From contig JAKAMD010000057.1 in the NCBI GenBank assembly GCA_021823875.1, forward strand, positions 1-12,877: a DNA stretch of 12,877 nt, in the 5' to 3' direction. The translations under genes and the position numbers were made by a program. Each line of letters opens with the position of its first letter. Within the stretch, counting starts at the first letter, position 1. This DNA is from Pseudomonadota bacterium (GTDB lineage: Bacteria > Pseudomonadota > Alphaproteobacteria > Rhizobiales > Xanthobacteraceae). Positions 7,631-12,877 of this stretch are shown piece by piece. The notes beneath the pieces were generated by a model. That model ran no database searches and had not been told where the DNA came from. It saw nothing but the letters and a program-made list of their open reading frames with translations.

Positions 7631-9508
7631 TTATCGGTATTTCGGCGGATAGCCGGGCGTCTGCGGCAGCGAATTGCCGAGCGAGCCATCGAGCGGCTTC
7701 TTCAGGAGGCTGGCGCGCAGCGCTTCGCCACGTTGCGACACTGGTGGTGCCGCTGGTCCCGACGGCATGGGCGGCGGCGCTGCCGCCGGCTGCAGCGGCG
7801 CTTCGAGCGAGCTGCCATAGTCCGCCGTCTCGTCCGCACCGCCGCTGCGATGGCTCATGCTGGCGCTGCGCCAGCGTTCGATCACCGCATTGATCATATC
7901 CGGGGTGACGGCGCCGGCGTCGGAGCGGGTATTGCCGGAAGCCTCGCTCTGCGGCCGGAGTTCGGCCGGCAGGGGCACGAAGCGCATGCGCGTCGGCAGC
8001 GCCACGCCGTAACCGAAGGTGAAGACCTCGCGTGTGCCGAGCGAGGGAATGAAGGTGAGCAGGCTCGCGGCCGCATCCGACATCGCCGAGCGGATCAGGT
8101 GCTGGTCGCGATCGTTGGCCAGCCGCATGACGAAGAAGGTCGAGCACTGCGAGATGATCGTAGGATCGATCTCCGCTGGGCGTTGCGTCACCAGACCGAG
8201 GAAAACGCCGTATTTGCGGCCTTCCTTGGCGATGCGCGAGAGCGCGCGCTTGGTCGGGCCAAAGCCGATCTGCTTGTCGGCCGGCGCGTAGCGGTGCGCT
8301 TCCTCGCACACGAACAACAGGGGCGCCGCGCCGTCGCTCCACAGGCCGAAGTCGAAGGCCATGCGGCAGAGTACCGACACCACCGCGTCGACCACCTCAG
8401 CCGGAAAGCCGGCGAGCTGCATGATGGTCATCGGCTTGCCGTTCGGCGGCAGGCGGAACAGATTGCAGAGAATCTCCGCCATGGTGTCGCCGCCGATGTT
8501 CGCGTTCTCGAACATGAAGGCGTAGCGAGGGTGATTGCGGAAGGTCTGAATGCGCGAGATCAGCTTGGAATAGACGATGCGCGAGGAACGGTTCTCCAGC
8601 TTGCCCATGCGCTCGTCGAGCAGGTTGATCAGGTCCTCGATGCGGTAGGGCACCGGCGTGTCGGCTGTAAAACCGGCATCGCGCGGGTCGCGCCGCTTGG
8701 CCAGCGGACTGGCGGGATTTGACTTGTATTGCAGATAGGCCGATTTCGCCGCCGGGATAGCTTCCGCCAGAATCTCGACTTCCTCGTCGACGCCGGGCCG
8801 ACCGCCGAAGAAAACGTCGGTGATCTCCTCGAAGTTGAACAGCCAGAACGGCAGGCGCAGATTGCGCGGATTGAGCACCTGTGCCTTTTCGCCGAAGCAG
8901 TGGCTGTATTCGTTGTGCGGGTCGACCAGGAAGATGCGCAGGTTCGGCCGCGTGGCCAGGATCTGCTGCAGGAGGATGACGACGCCGCTCGACTTGCCGA
9001 CGCCGGTGGCGCCGAGCACGGCAAAATGCCGGCTGACGAGCTGGTCGATGTCGATATGGACGCCGATCTTCGGATTCTGTTGCAGGTCGCCGATATGGGC
9101 GTGGTCGGTGTCCGCGCTACCATAGACCAGGCGCAGATCGCTTTCTTCGAGCAGCAGCGCGCCGTCGCCGATATTGGGATGTTCGGTAACGCCGCGCTGG
9201 AATTGCGGCGCGCCGCCCGGTTCGGCCTTAAGCTCTCCGATGAGATCAACGCGCGCCATCTTGCGGAAGATGGGCGTGCCGCCGCCGACATTGACCGGTT
9301 GCTCAGCTACTTCGGTGATGAGGGCGATGAGGATGGTCTTGCCGGTCGTCAGGCCCATGAATTTGCCGACGGTGGCGTGCTCCGCCACGCTCGCATGGGC
9401 GTCTAGTTCGATGACAGCATTTGCGCCGCTCACCTGGGCGACGCGGCCCATGATTGCCGGGCGTGAGGGCGTCGGTGCAGCACCATAGTTTGCGTAAGGT
9501 GTGTCCAT
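7631..9508 (-). CDS. HerA/DUF87-type ATP-binding protein
   Basis: P-loop ATPase of the FtsK-HerA superfamily, 625 residues. In order: a short N-terminal tail; a HAS-barrel-like beta domain (about 19-130, GRVAQVSGANAVIELD); Walker A GATGVGKS (166-173); LVDPHNEYSH after the P-loop, typical of DUF87; Walker B LLFVCEEAH with adjacent acidic residues Glu402 and Glu403 (397-405); and the polar sensor strand LGLVTQRPAEIDPTI (437-451), a hallmark of HerA-like proteins. Residues about 525-625 form a low-complexity, Pro/Ala/Ser-rich tail (PLQPAAAPPPMPSGPAAPP at 571-589), probably disordered. Archaeal HerA is a hexameric DNA translocase acting with the nuclease NurA in end resection; bacterial members also occur in defence systems. 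No NurA, SIR2 or other nuclease gene is adjacent here, so a solitary housekeeping role is more likely. The start ATG is preceded on the minus strand by AGGG 5 nt away (9514-9517), which supports it. Confidence 0.9.
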   Translation of the reverse strand: MDTPYANYGAAPTPSRPAIMGRVAQVSGANAVIELDAHASVAEHATVGKFMGLTTGKTILIALITEVAEQPVNVGGGTPIFRKMARVDLIGELKAEPGGAPQFQRGVTEHPNIGDGALLLEESDLRLVYGSADTDHAHIGDLQQNPKIGVHIDIDQLVSRHFAVLGATGVGKSSGVVILLQQILATRPNLRIFLVDPHNEYSHCFGEKAQVLNPRNLRLPFWLFNFEEITDVFFGGRPGVDEEVEILAEAIPAAKSAYLQYKSNPASPLAKRRDPRDAGFTADTPVPYRIEDLINLLDERMGKLENRSSRIVYSKLISRIQTFRNHPRYAFMFENANIGGDTMAEILCNLFRLPPNGKPMTIMQLAGFPAEVVDAVVSVLCRMAFDFGLWSDGAAPLLFVCEEAHRYAPADKQIGFGPTKRALSRIAKEGRKYGVFLGLVTQRPAEIDPTIISQCSTFFVMRLANDRDQHLIRSAMSDAAASLLTFIPSLGTREVFTFGYGVALPTRMRFVPLPAELRPQSEASGNTRSDAGAVTPDMINAVIERWRSASMSHRSGGADETADYGSSLEAPLQPAAAPPPMPSGPAAPPVSQRGEALRASLLKKPLDGSLGNSLPQTPGYPPKYR

Positions 9509-9566
9509 GGCCGCCCTATTGATGGCTTGTTCTCACCCGCGCCGCCCGCCTGCAGCACAACGCCAG

Positions 9567-9596
9567 ATTACAATGTGGGTTGATGTATTATGTTAA
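9567..9596 (-). promoter_or_regulatory. Likely promoter of the HerA-type gene
   Basis: Minus-strand -35 TTAACA (9591-9596) and -10 TGTAAT (9567-9572) each match the sigma-70 consensus at five of six positions and are separated by 18 bp, in an AT-richer island of an otherwise GC-rich gap. The transcript would start near 9560, about 50 nt before the start codon. This is the best promoter candidate in the window, judged by eye. Confidence 0.5.
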
Positions 9597-9628
9597 CGTG
9601 GTGGCGATGATCCCGGCCGACTGGCGCC

Positions 9629-9650
9629 ATGGCTAATTAACGGTAGCCAT
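9629..9650. repeat. Perfect 7-bp inverted repeat in the gap between two minus-strand genes
   Basis: ATGGCTA (9629-9635), an 8-base AT-rich centre, then TAGCCAT (9644-9650). It lies downstream of the L,D-transpeptidase gene and upstream of the HerA-gene promoter. No run of T follows on either strand, so it is not a standard intrinsic terminator. It could be an operator, or the stem of a processed 3' end. The rest of the gap (9509-9684) holds no convincing gene. Confidence 0.4.
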
Positions 9651-9684
9651 CGGGAAAAGGCGTTTAACGACCTGCCGGTAACGT

Positions 9685-10215
9685 TTAATCAACCATGATG
9701 CGCGTGCGCGGGCCGAGCCGGGCGAGTAATCGGCGCAGCGTAGCGAGTTCCAGCGCGATGCAGCCGGCGGTCGGGGCAAAACCCGGACGGGCCGCGTGAA
9801 CGAACACCGCGCTGCCGCGTCCACTCACGCGTGGACGCACGTTATGGTCGATTTCCACGATGTAGTCGTAAAGCGCATCAGCCCGTTTGAGGCGATCGGC
9901 CGGGCTGACCGGCGCCAGCTTGACCGGTCGGTTGTAGCGGCGGTCGCCAGGGTTCTCGCACCAGCCGTCGTCGGCGCCGATGCGCCGCACCGGCAGCCGT
10001 GTCGGCGGGCGCGGGTGCCGGTCGGCCCGCCACCACAGCCGCAACGGCCGGAATGTGCCGCGTGGCGTGGCCCCGTCGCCTTCCCGCTTATTGGCCTTGA
10101 TGCCGCCGCGCCCCAGCGCCACCGGCAGCACCCACGGCCCGGCGGCGAGCCAGCCTTGGCTGGGGCGGCCGGGGCGCGCCCGCACCCGCACGCGGGACAG
10201 AGTTTTCCTTGGCAT
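9685..10215 (-). CDS. Small L,D-transpeptidase (YkuD catalytic domain)
   Basis: Cysteine transpeptidase of the YkuD fold. Such enzymes make 3-3 peptidoglycan cross-links or attach proteins to peptidoglycan in the periplasm. It has 176 residues from the ATG at 10215; a GTG at 10230 in the same frame adds five. Family marks: EGDGATPRGTF (about 45-55), the strand before the active site with WCENPGDRRYN (85-95), and the catalytic block FVHAARPGFAPTAGCIALE with His140 and nucleophile Cys152. The active site reads TAGC rather than the SHGC of classical YkuD/ErfK proteins; this form belongs, as I recall, to the shorter branch (COG3786). No signal peptide is visible: the N-terminus is Arg-rich and not hydrophobic, so how it would reach the periplasm is unclear. 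It is divergent from the response-regulator gene with a gap of about 120 bp. The assignment to the fold is strong; the exact reaction is inferred. Confidence 0.87.
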   Translation of the reverse strand: MPRKTLSRVRVRARPGRPSQGWLAAGPWVLPVALGRGGIKANKREGDGATPRGTFRPLRLWWRADRHPRPPTRLPVRRIGADDGWCENPGDRRYNRPVKLAPVSPADRLKRADALYDYIVEIDHNVRPRVSGRGSAVFVHAARPGFAPTAGCIALELATLRRLLARLGPRTRIMVD

Positions 10216-10294
10216 CTGGCGGCAATCCACCCTAAATACTGGGTCAAGCTTGCTCTTTTAGCGCCGAATGCTGTACTGCGCGAATATTGAGGAA

Positions 10295-10319
10295 TGGGGC
10301 TTGCAACATTGATGCCCCA
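10295..10319 (+). promoter_or_regulatory. Leader hairpin abutting the response-regulator ribosome site
   Basis: TGGGGC (10295-10300) and GCCCCA (10314-10319) form a perfect 6-bp stem with a 13-base loop, and the last stem base is the first base of the AGGGGG ribosome site (10319-10324), 9 nt before the ATG at 10334. The element lies in the divergent gap shared with the L,D-transpeptidase gene. It could be an RNA hairpin that limits ribosome access or a DNA operator. No clear -35/-10 pair was found in this gap for either direction. Confidence 0.35.
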
Positions 10320-10333
10320 GGGGGCCCGCGACC

Positions 10334-11020
10334 ATGGCCAGCAAACGAACCATTTTGATCGTCGACGACGATAACGAACTGCGCGATGCGCTGGTCGAGC
10401 AGCTCGCGCTGCATGAGGAATTCGACGCTATCGCGGTGGAAAGCGGCACCAAGGGCGTGCAGGTCGCCAAGACCGGCCCGGTCGATCTGGTGATCATGGA
10501 CGTCGGGTTGCCCGACGTCGACGGCCGCGAGGCGGTGCGCATCCTGCGCAAGGCCGGCTTCAAGGCGCCGATCATCATGCTGACCGGCCACGACACCGAC
10601 AGCGATACCATCCTGGGGCTGGAATCGGGCGCCAACGATTATGTCTCGAAGCCGTTCCGCTTCGCCGTGCTGCTGGCGCGCATCCGCGCCCAGCTTCGCC
10701 AACATGAGGCGAGCGAGGATGCGGTGTTCACCATCGGACCTTACAGCTTCCGACCTTCATCCAAGATTTTGGTTACGCCCAAGGGCAGCAAGGTGCGACT
10801 GACCGAAAAGGAAACCGCCATCCTGCGCTATCTCTACCGTGCCGGGCAGAAGCCAGTGTCGCGCGAGACGCTGCTGCAGGAGGTCTGGGGCTACAATTCC
10901 GGCGTCACCACTCACACGCTGGAGACCCACATCTACCGGCTGCGGCAGAAAGTCGAAAAGGACGCCGCGCAGCCGGCGATCCTGGTGACGGAAGCCGGCG
11001 GCTATAAGTTGGTGCCGTGA
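10334..11020 (+). CDS. OmpR-family response regulator (possibly CenR)
   Basis: Two-component transcription factor, 228 residues. The receiver domain (about 5-120) has the acidic pocket Asp11-Asp12 in ILIVDDDNE, phospho-acceptor Asp56 in VIMDVGLPD, Thr84 in MLTGHD, and Lys106 in YVSKPF. The winged-helix DNA-binding domain (about 130-228) has LTEKETAILRYL, the VSRETLLQEVWGYNSGVTTH segment and the recognition helix region LETHIYRLRQKVE, ending in EAGGYKLVP. No histidine kinase is in the window, so it is an orphan here. The unusually characteristic segment from TGHDTDSDTILGLESG through RAQLRQHEASEDAVF resembles, as I recall it, CenR, the conserved alphaproteobacterial cell-envelope regulator; I leave the symbol blank because this rests on memory. 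A good AGGGGG ribosome site lies 9 nt before the start. It shares a divergent gap with an L,D-transpeptidase gene and overlaps the next gene by 4 bp. Confidence 0.93.
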   Translation: MASKRTILIVDDDNELRDALVEQLALHEEFDAIAVESGTKGVQVAKTGPVDLVIMDVGLPDVDGREAVRILRKAGFKAPIIMLTGHDTDSDTILGLESGANDYVSKPFRFAVLLARIRAQLRQHEASEDAVFTIGPYSFRPSSKILVTPKGSKVRLTEKETAILRYLYRAGQKPVSRETLLQEVWGYNSGVTTHTLETHIYRLRQKVEKDAAQPAILVTEAGGYKLVP

Positions 11021-11478
11021 CACTCGAAGACGACATCGCCTTTTTTGAGCAAGTGCCGAGCCTTGCCGCGCTCGGCAAGCAGGCGCTGCGCGTGCTGGCG
11101 ATCGGCGCCGAGAGCCGTCATCTGCCAAGCGGCGCGGTGCTGTTCTATGCCGGCGAGCTCGCTGACGGCGGCTATATCGTGCAGGACGGTGCGTTGGTGG
11201 TGGAGCCGGCGACGCCCGCGGAAGGACCCGAATTCACCGTCGGTCCAGGTACGCTGTTGGGCGAACTGTCATTGCTCACTGACGCGGTTTCGCCGGTCAC
11301 TGCCATCGCCAGGGAGCCGACTACGGTGATCCGCATCTCGCGCGGTCTGTTCCGCAAGATGCTGGAAGGCTATCCGGCTGCGGCTCAGCGGCTGCGCGAT
11401 CTAATGGCGAGCCGGCTCGGAACGCTGGCGCAGGATCTGGAAGCGGTGCAGCGCAAGCTGGATCGAGAGGCGCACTGA
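11017..11478 (+). CDS. Small cyclic-nucleotide-binding-fold (Crp-type) protein
   Basis: Stand-alone cNMP-binding beta-barrel domain of 153 residues without the helix-turn-helix of Crp/Fnr proteins. The barrel runs from about residue 8 (FFEQVPSLAALGKQALRVLA) through VLFYAGELADGGYIVQDGALVV to the phosphate-binding cassette at about 78-97 (GTLLGELSLLTDAVSPVTAI), then VIRISRGLFRKMLEGYP and a C-terminal helix (120-153, about AQRLRDLMASRLGTLAQDLE) that may form a coiled coil. In the cassette Gly82 and Glu83 are kept, but the arginine that pairs with the cyclic phosphate is Ser92 here, so binding of cAMP or cGMP is doubtful. The start is GTG, overlapping the stop of the response regulator as GTGA, which indicates translational coupling and a shared message. 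Role unknown; it may act with the regulator. Confidence 0.86.
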   Translation: MTLEDDIAFFEQVPSLAALGKQALRVLAIGAESRHLPSGAVLFYAGELADGGYIVQDGALVVEPATPAEGPEFTVGPGTLLGELSLLTDAVSPVTAIAREPTTVIRISRGLFRKMLEGYPAAAQRLRDLMASRLGTLAQDLEAVQRKLDREAH

Positions 11479-11483
11479 CTCCT

Positions 11484-11612
11484 GTCCCGGATACGGTGCA
11501 ACGCGGAGCGAAGCGACGTGGTGCGCCGCTGATCCGGGACCGATTCAGATGCGGAGGTTGTAACGATCCCGGGTCTGCAGCGCATCGTTTCACGTTGCGC
11601 TACGCCGGGGAT
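11484..11612. repeat. REP-like palindrome pair between convergent genes
   Basis: Two related palindromic units fill the gap between the convergent cNMP-fold and exonuclease genes. Unit one has perfect 9-bp ends, GTCCCGGAT (11484-11492) and ATCCGGGAC (11532-11540). Unit two has ends ATCCCGG (11566-11572) and CCGGGGAT (11605-11612, one extra G), with an inner stem AGCGCA (11579-11584)/TGCGCT (11596-11601). The shared CCCGGAT-type ends and GC-rich inner arms resemble the dispersed extragenic repeats of Bradyrhizobium-type genomes. No T-run follows, so it is not a classical terminator, though it could block read-through from both sides. Confidence 0.55.
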
Positions 11613-11617
11613 GGGCG

Positions 11618-12433
11618 TCACAGCTCAAATTTCGTCGTCACCGGCACGTGGTCGGACGGGCGCTCGGCGCCGCGATAATCCTTGGCGATCTTGATGGTCG
11701 CGACGCGGTCGGCGAGCGCATCCGAGGTCCAGACATGGTCGAGCCTCCGGCCGCGGTCGGCGGTGCGCCAGTCGGCGGCGCGATAGCTCCACCAAGTGTA
11801 GAGCTTGGCGGGCTCGGGCGTGAGCACGCGCATCGAGTCGATCCAGCCGCCCGCCTCACGCGCGGCGGTGAACTTCTCGCATTCGACCGGCGTGTGCGAG
11901 ACCACCTTGATCATCTGCTTGTGGCTCCACACGTCGTGCTCGAGCGGCGCCACGTTGAGATCGCCGACCAGGATGGCGCGCTGTGCTTTTTTCGGGCGCA
12001 AGCCCTTATGTGCGCGCATCTCGTCGAGGAAGGCGAGCTTGTGCTCGAATTTCGGATTGATCCCGGGGTCCGGTTCGTCGCCACCGGCCGGCACGTAAAA
12101 ATTATGCAGCGTGACCGGGTCTTTCAGCTTGGCCTTCTCGCCCAGCACCACCGATATGTGACGGCAATCGGTCTTGCCGCAGAAGTTCTGCACGTCGATG
12201 CTTTCGAACGGCAGGCGCGAAACGATCGCCACGCCGTGATAGCCCTTCTGCCCATAGAGCGCGGCGTATTCATAGCCGAGCCGCGTGAAGCGCTTGAGCG
12301 GAAAGGCGTCGTCCGGGCACTTGGTTTCCTGCAAGCAGAGAACGTCCGGCCGCGCGCTCTTGAGGAACTTGGCGACCAGATCGATCCGCAGACGGACGGA
12401 ATTGATGTTCCAGGTGGAAACGGTGAGGGGCAT
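11618..12433 (-). CDS. xthA: Exodeoxyribonuclease III (AP endonuclease)
   Basis: Mg-dependent exonuclease and apurinic/apyrimidinic endonuclease for base-excision repair, of the exonuclease III/APE1 (endonuclease-exonuclease-phosphatase) family. It has 271 residues, about the length of E. coli ExoIII. Every catalytic motif is visible: Asn9/Asn11 in STWNINSVR, metal ligand Glu36 in CLQETK, Tyr113 in NFYVPAGG, Asp158 and Asn160 in LVGDLNVAP, Asp232 in RRLDHVW, and Asp261-His262 in SDHVP. The ATG start gives MPLTVSTWNINSVR, the normal N-terminus; no clear ribosome site precedes it. Downstream of the LolA-like gene on the same strand, with a 133-bp gap that holds a palindromic repeat. The order lolA-xthA is one that I recall as common in alphaproteobacteria, often with ftsK further upstream. 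Confidence 0.96.
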   Translation of the reverse strand: MPLTVSTWNINSVRLRIDLVAKFLKSARPDVLCLQETKCPDDAFPLKRFTRLGYEYAALYGQKGYHGVAIVSRLPFESIDVQNFCGKTDCRHISVVLGEKAKLKDPVTLHNFYVPAGGDEPDPGINPKFEHKLAFLDEMRAHKGLRPKKAQRAILVGDLNVAPLEHDVWSHKQMIKVVSHTPVECEKFTAAREAGGWIDSMRVLTPEPAKLYTWWSYRAADWRTADRGRRLDHVWTSDALADRVATIKIAKDYRGAERPSDHVPVTTKFEL

Positions 12434-12448
12434 TGGATCAGTCTAGCA

Positions 12449-12561
12449 CGTCATTCCGGCGTGCCGCGCAGCGGCGAACCCGGAATCCAGCGCTCATTCA
12501 CAGCTTGTGCCGTTTTGCTGGATTCCGGGGCCGCGAGCTTCGCTCGCGACCTGGAATGACC
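12449..12561. repeat. Composite palindromic repeat that can fold as a cloverleaf
   Basis: Four nested pairings occur between the two minus-strand genes. The outer stem is GTCATTCCGG (12450-12459) with CTGGAATGAC (12551-12560), 9 of 10 pairing. Side hairpin A is GCCGC/GCGGC (12463-12467/12471-12475) with a 3-base loop. The inner stem is a perfect 13 bp, CCCGGAATCCAGC (12479-12491) with GCTGGATTCCGGG (12517-12529), around a 25-base loop. Side hairpin B is CGCGAGC/GCTCGCG (12532-12538/12542-12548) with a TTC loop. The layout looks like a dispersed REP/BIME-type element; on the transcript it could shape lolA-xthA mRNA stability. Confidence 0.7.
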
Positions 12562-12566
12562 AAAGC

Positions 12567-12877
12567 CTAGTTGTGATAATTCGTAAAATCGATATGGAAC
12601 AGCTTGGGATCGGGCTTGCTCGTGGTGTCGAGATTGGACACCGCGACCGTGGTGTCGTAGCCTTGCGGGTCGGTCACCGTCCACTGCTTGAGCGACATGT
12701 CGTTGGCCGAGAACATGATCATCAGCCGGCTGGTACCGACCACACCGTTCTTTTCCTCAACCACCACGGTGACGAACACATCGTCGGCATAGACCGCGAC
12801 CAGATTGGTGTCCTTCAGCAGATTGACGTTGTCGGCGAGCAGGAAGCGCAGCGGCGTCTGCGACAGCGGATAGATCG
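12567..12877 (-). CDS. LolA-like outer-membrane lipoprotein carrier, C-terminal part (partial)
   Basis: C-terminal 102 residues of a LolA-family protein; the start and signal peptide lie beyond the right edge. LolA shuttles lipoproteins from the LolCDE complex to the outer membrane through the periplasm. The visible part reads IYPLSQTPLRFLLADNVNLL, then strands with VTVVVEEKNGVVGTSRLMIMF, and the family's characteristic LKQWTVTDPQGYDTTVAVSN, ending in LFHIDFTNYHN. The PLRFLLA helix and the LKQWTVTDPQG strand are the main marks of this family in alphaproteobacteria. Followed by the composite repeat and xthA on the same strand. Identity is likely but rests on the C-terminus only. Confidence 0.85.
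   Translation of the reverse strand, partial: IYPLSQTPLRFLLADNVNLLKDTNLVAVYADDVFVTVVVEEKNGVVGTSRLMIMFSANDMSLKQWTVTDPQGYDTTVAVSNLDTTSKPDPKLFHIDFTNYHN

Noticed and set aside
7733..8722. 329-codon open frame on the plus strand over the HerA-type gene
   Set aside because: The minus-strand product has intact Walker A, Walker B and sensor motifs; the plus-strand frame is an Arg/Ala/His-rich shadow.
7013..9508. Methyltransferase plus HerA-type ATPase considered as a restriction or defence island
   Set aside because: The methyltransferase is a small-molecule-type enzyme without a DNA-methylase catalytic motif, the two genes are convergent rather than co-transcribed, and there is no nuclease or other effector nearby.
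9664..9688. Two TTAA half-sites considered as a CtrA box
   Set aside because: They are 17 bp apart; the CtrA site needs TTAA-N7-TTAA.
11648..12559. 303-codon open frame on the plus strand over xthA
   Set aside because: The opposite strand encodes a full exonuclease III with every catalytic residue; this frame has no known domain and even runs through the palindromic repeat.
12449..12561. Repeat considered as a CRISPR array or tRNA because of the cloverleaf shape
   Set aside because: There are no regularly spaced direct repeats, and the tRNA landmarks (T-loop GGTTCRA, CCA-side acceptor, anticodon arm size) are absent.

Overview
The window is chromosomal DNA from an alphaproteobacterium, most likely Hyphomicrobiales and close to the Bradyrhizobium/Rhodopseudomonas/Pseudolabrys group. 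The grounds are: high GC by eye with strong third-position bias (hence many long shadow frames on the opposite strand); alphaproteobacterial protein character; a LolA - exodeoxyribonuclease III - cyclic-nucleotide-domain protein - OmpR-type regulator - L,D-transpeptidase neighbourhood that I recall from that group; and palindromic intergenic repeats of a kind common there. No phage, insertion sequence, CRISPR array, tRNA or rRNA was seen.

Layout from left to right. (1) Positions 1-1723, minus strand: N-terminal two thirds of leucyl-tRNA synthetase (leuS), running off the left edge. (2) Positions 1874-6182, plus strand: a tight three-gene operon encoding an ABC ATPase, a duplicated eight-helix FtsX/MacB-type permease and a HlyD/RND-type periplasmic adaptor. 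Together these look like a tripartite ABC exporter lacking its own outer-membrane channel. (3) Positions 6242-7627, plus strand: a YggS-family PLP-homeostasis protein, then a small class I SAM-dependent methyltransferase. (4) Positions 7631-9508, minus strand: a HerA/DUF87-type ATPase converging on the methyltransferase with only 3 bp between the stop codons. (5) Positions 9685-10215, minus strand: a small YkuD-type L,D-transpeptidase, divergent from (6) positions 10334-11478, plus strand: an OmpR-family response regulator (possibly CenR) overlapping by 4 bp with a small cyclic-nucleotide-binding-fold protein. (7) Positions 11618-12433, minus strand: exodeoxyribonuclease III. (8) Positions 12567-12877, minus strand: the C-terminal part of a LolA-like lipoprotein carrier.

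Two elaborate palindromic elements occupy the gaps on either side of the exonuclease gene (about 11484-11612 and 12449-12561). Both look like dispersed REP-type repeats; the second can be drawn as a four-way cloverleaf.

Functionally, most of the window is housekeeping with an envelope theme: LolA, L,D-transpeptidase, an envelope-type regulator and an export pump. I see no convincing new defence or mobile system. The items most worth a second look are the cyclic-nucleotide-fold protein that has lost the phosphate-binding arginine and is coupled to the regulator, the cloverleaf repeat, the ABC-FtsX-adaptor exporter next to leuS, and the HerA-type ATPase without a nuclease partner.
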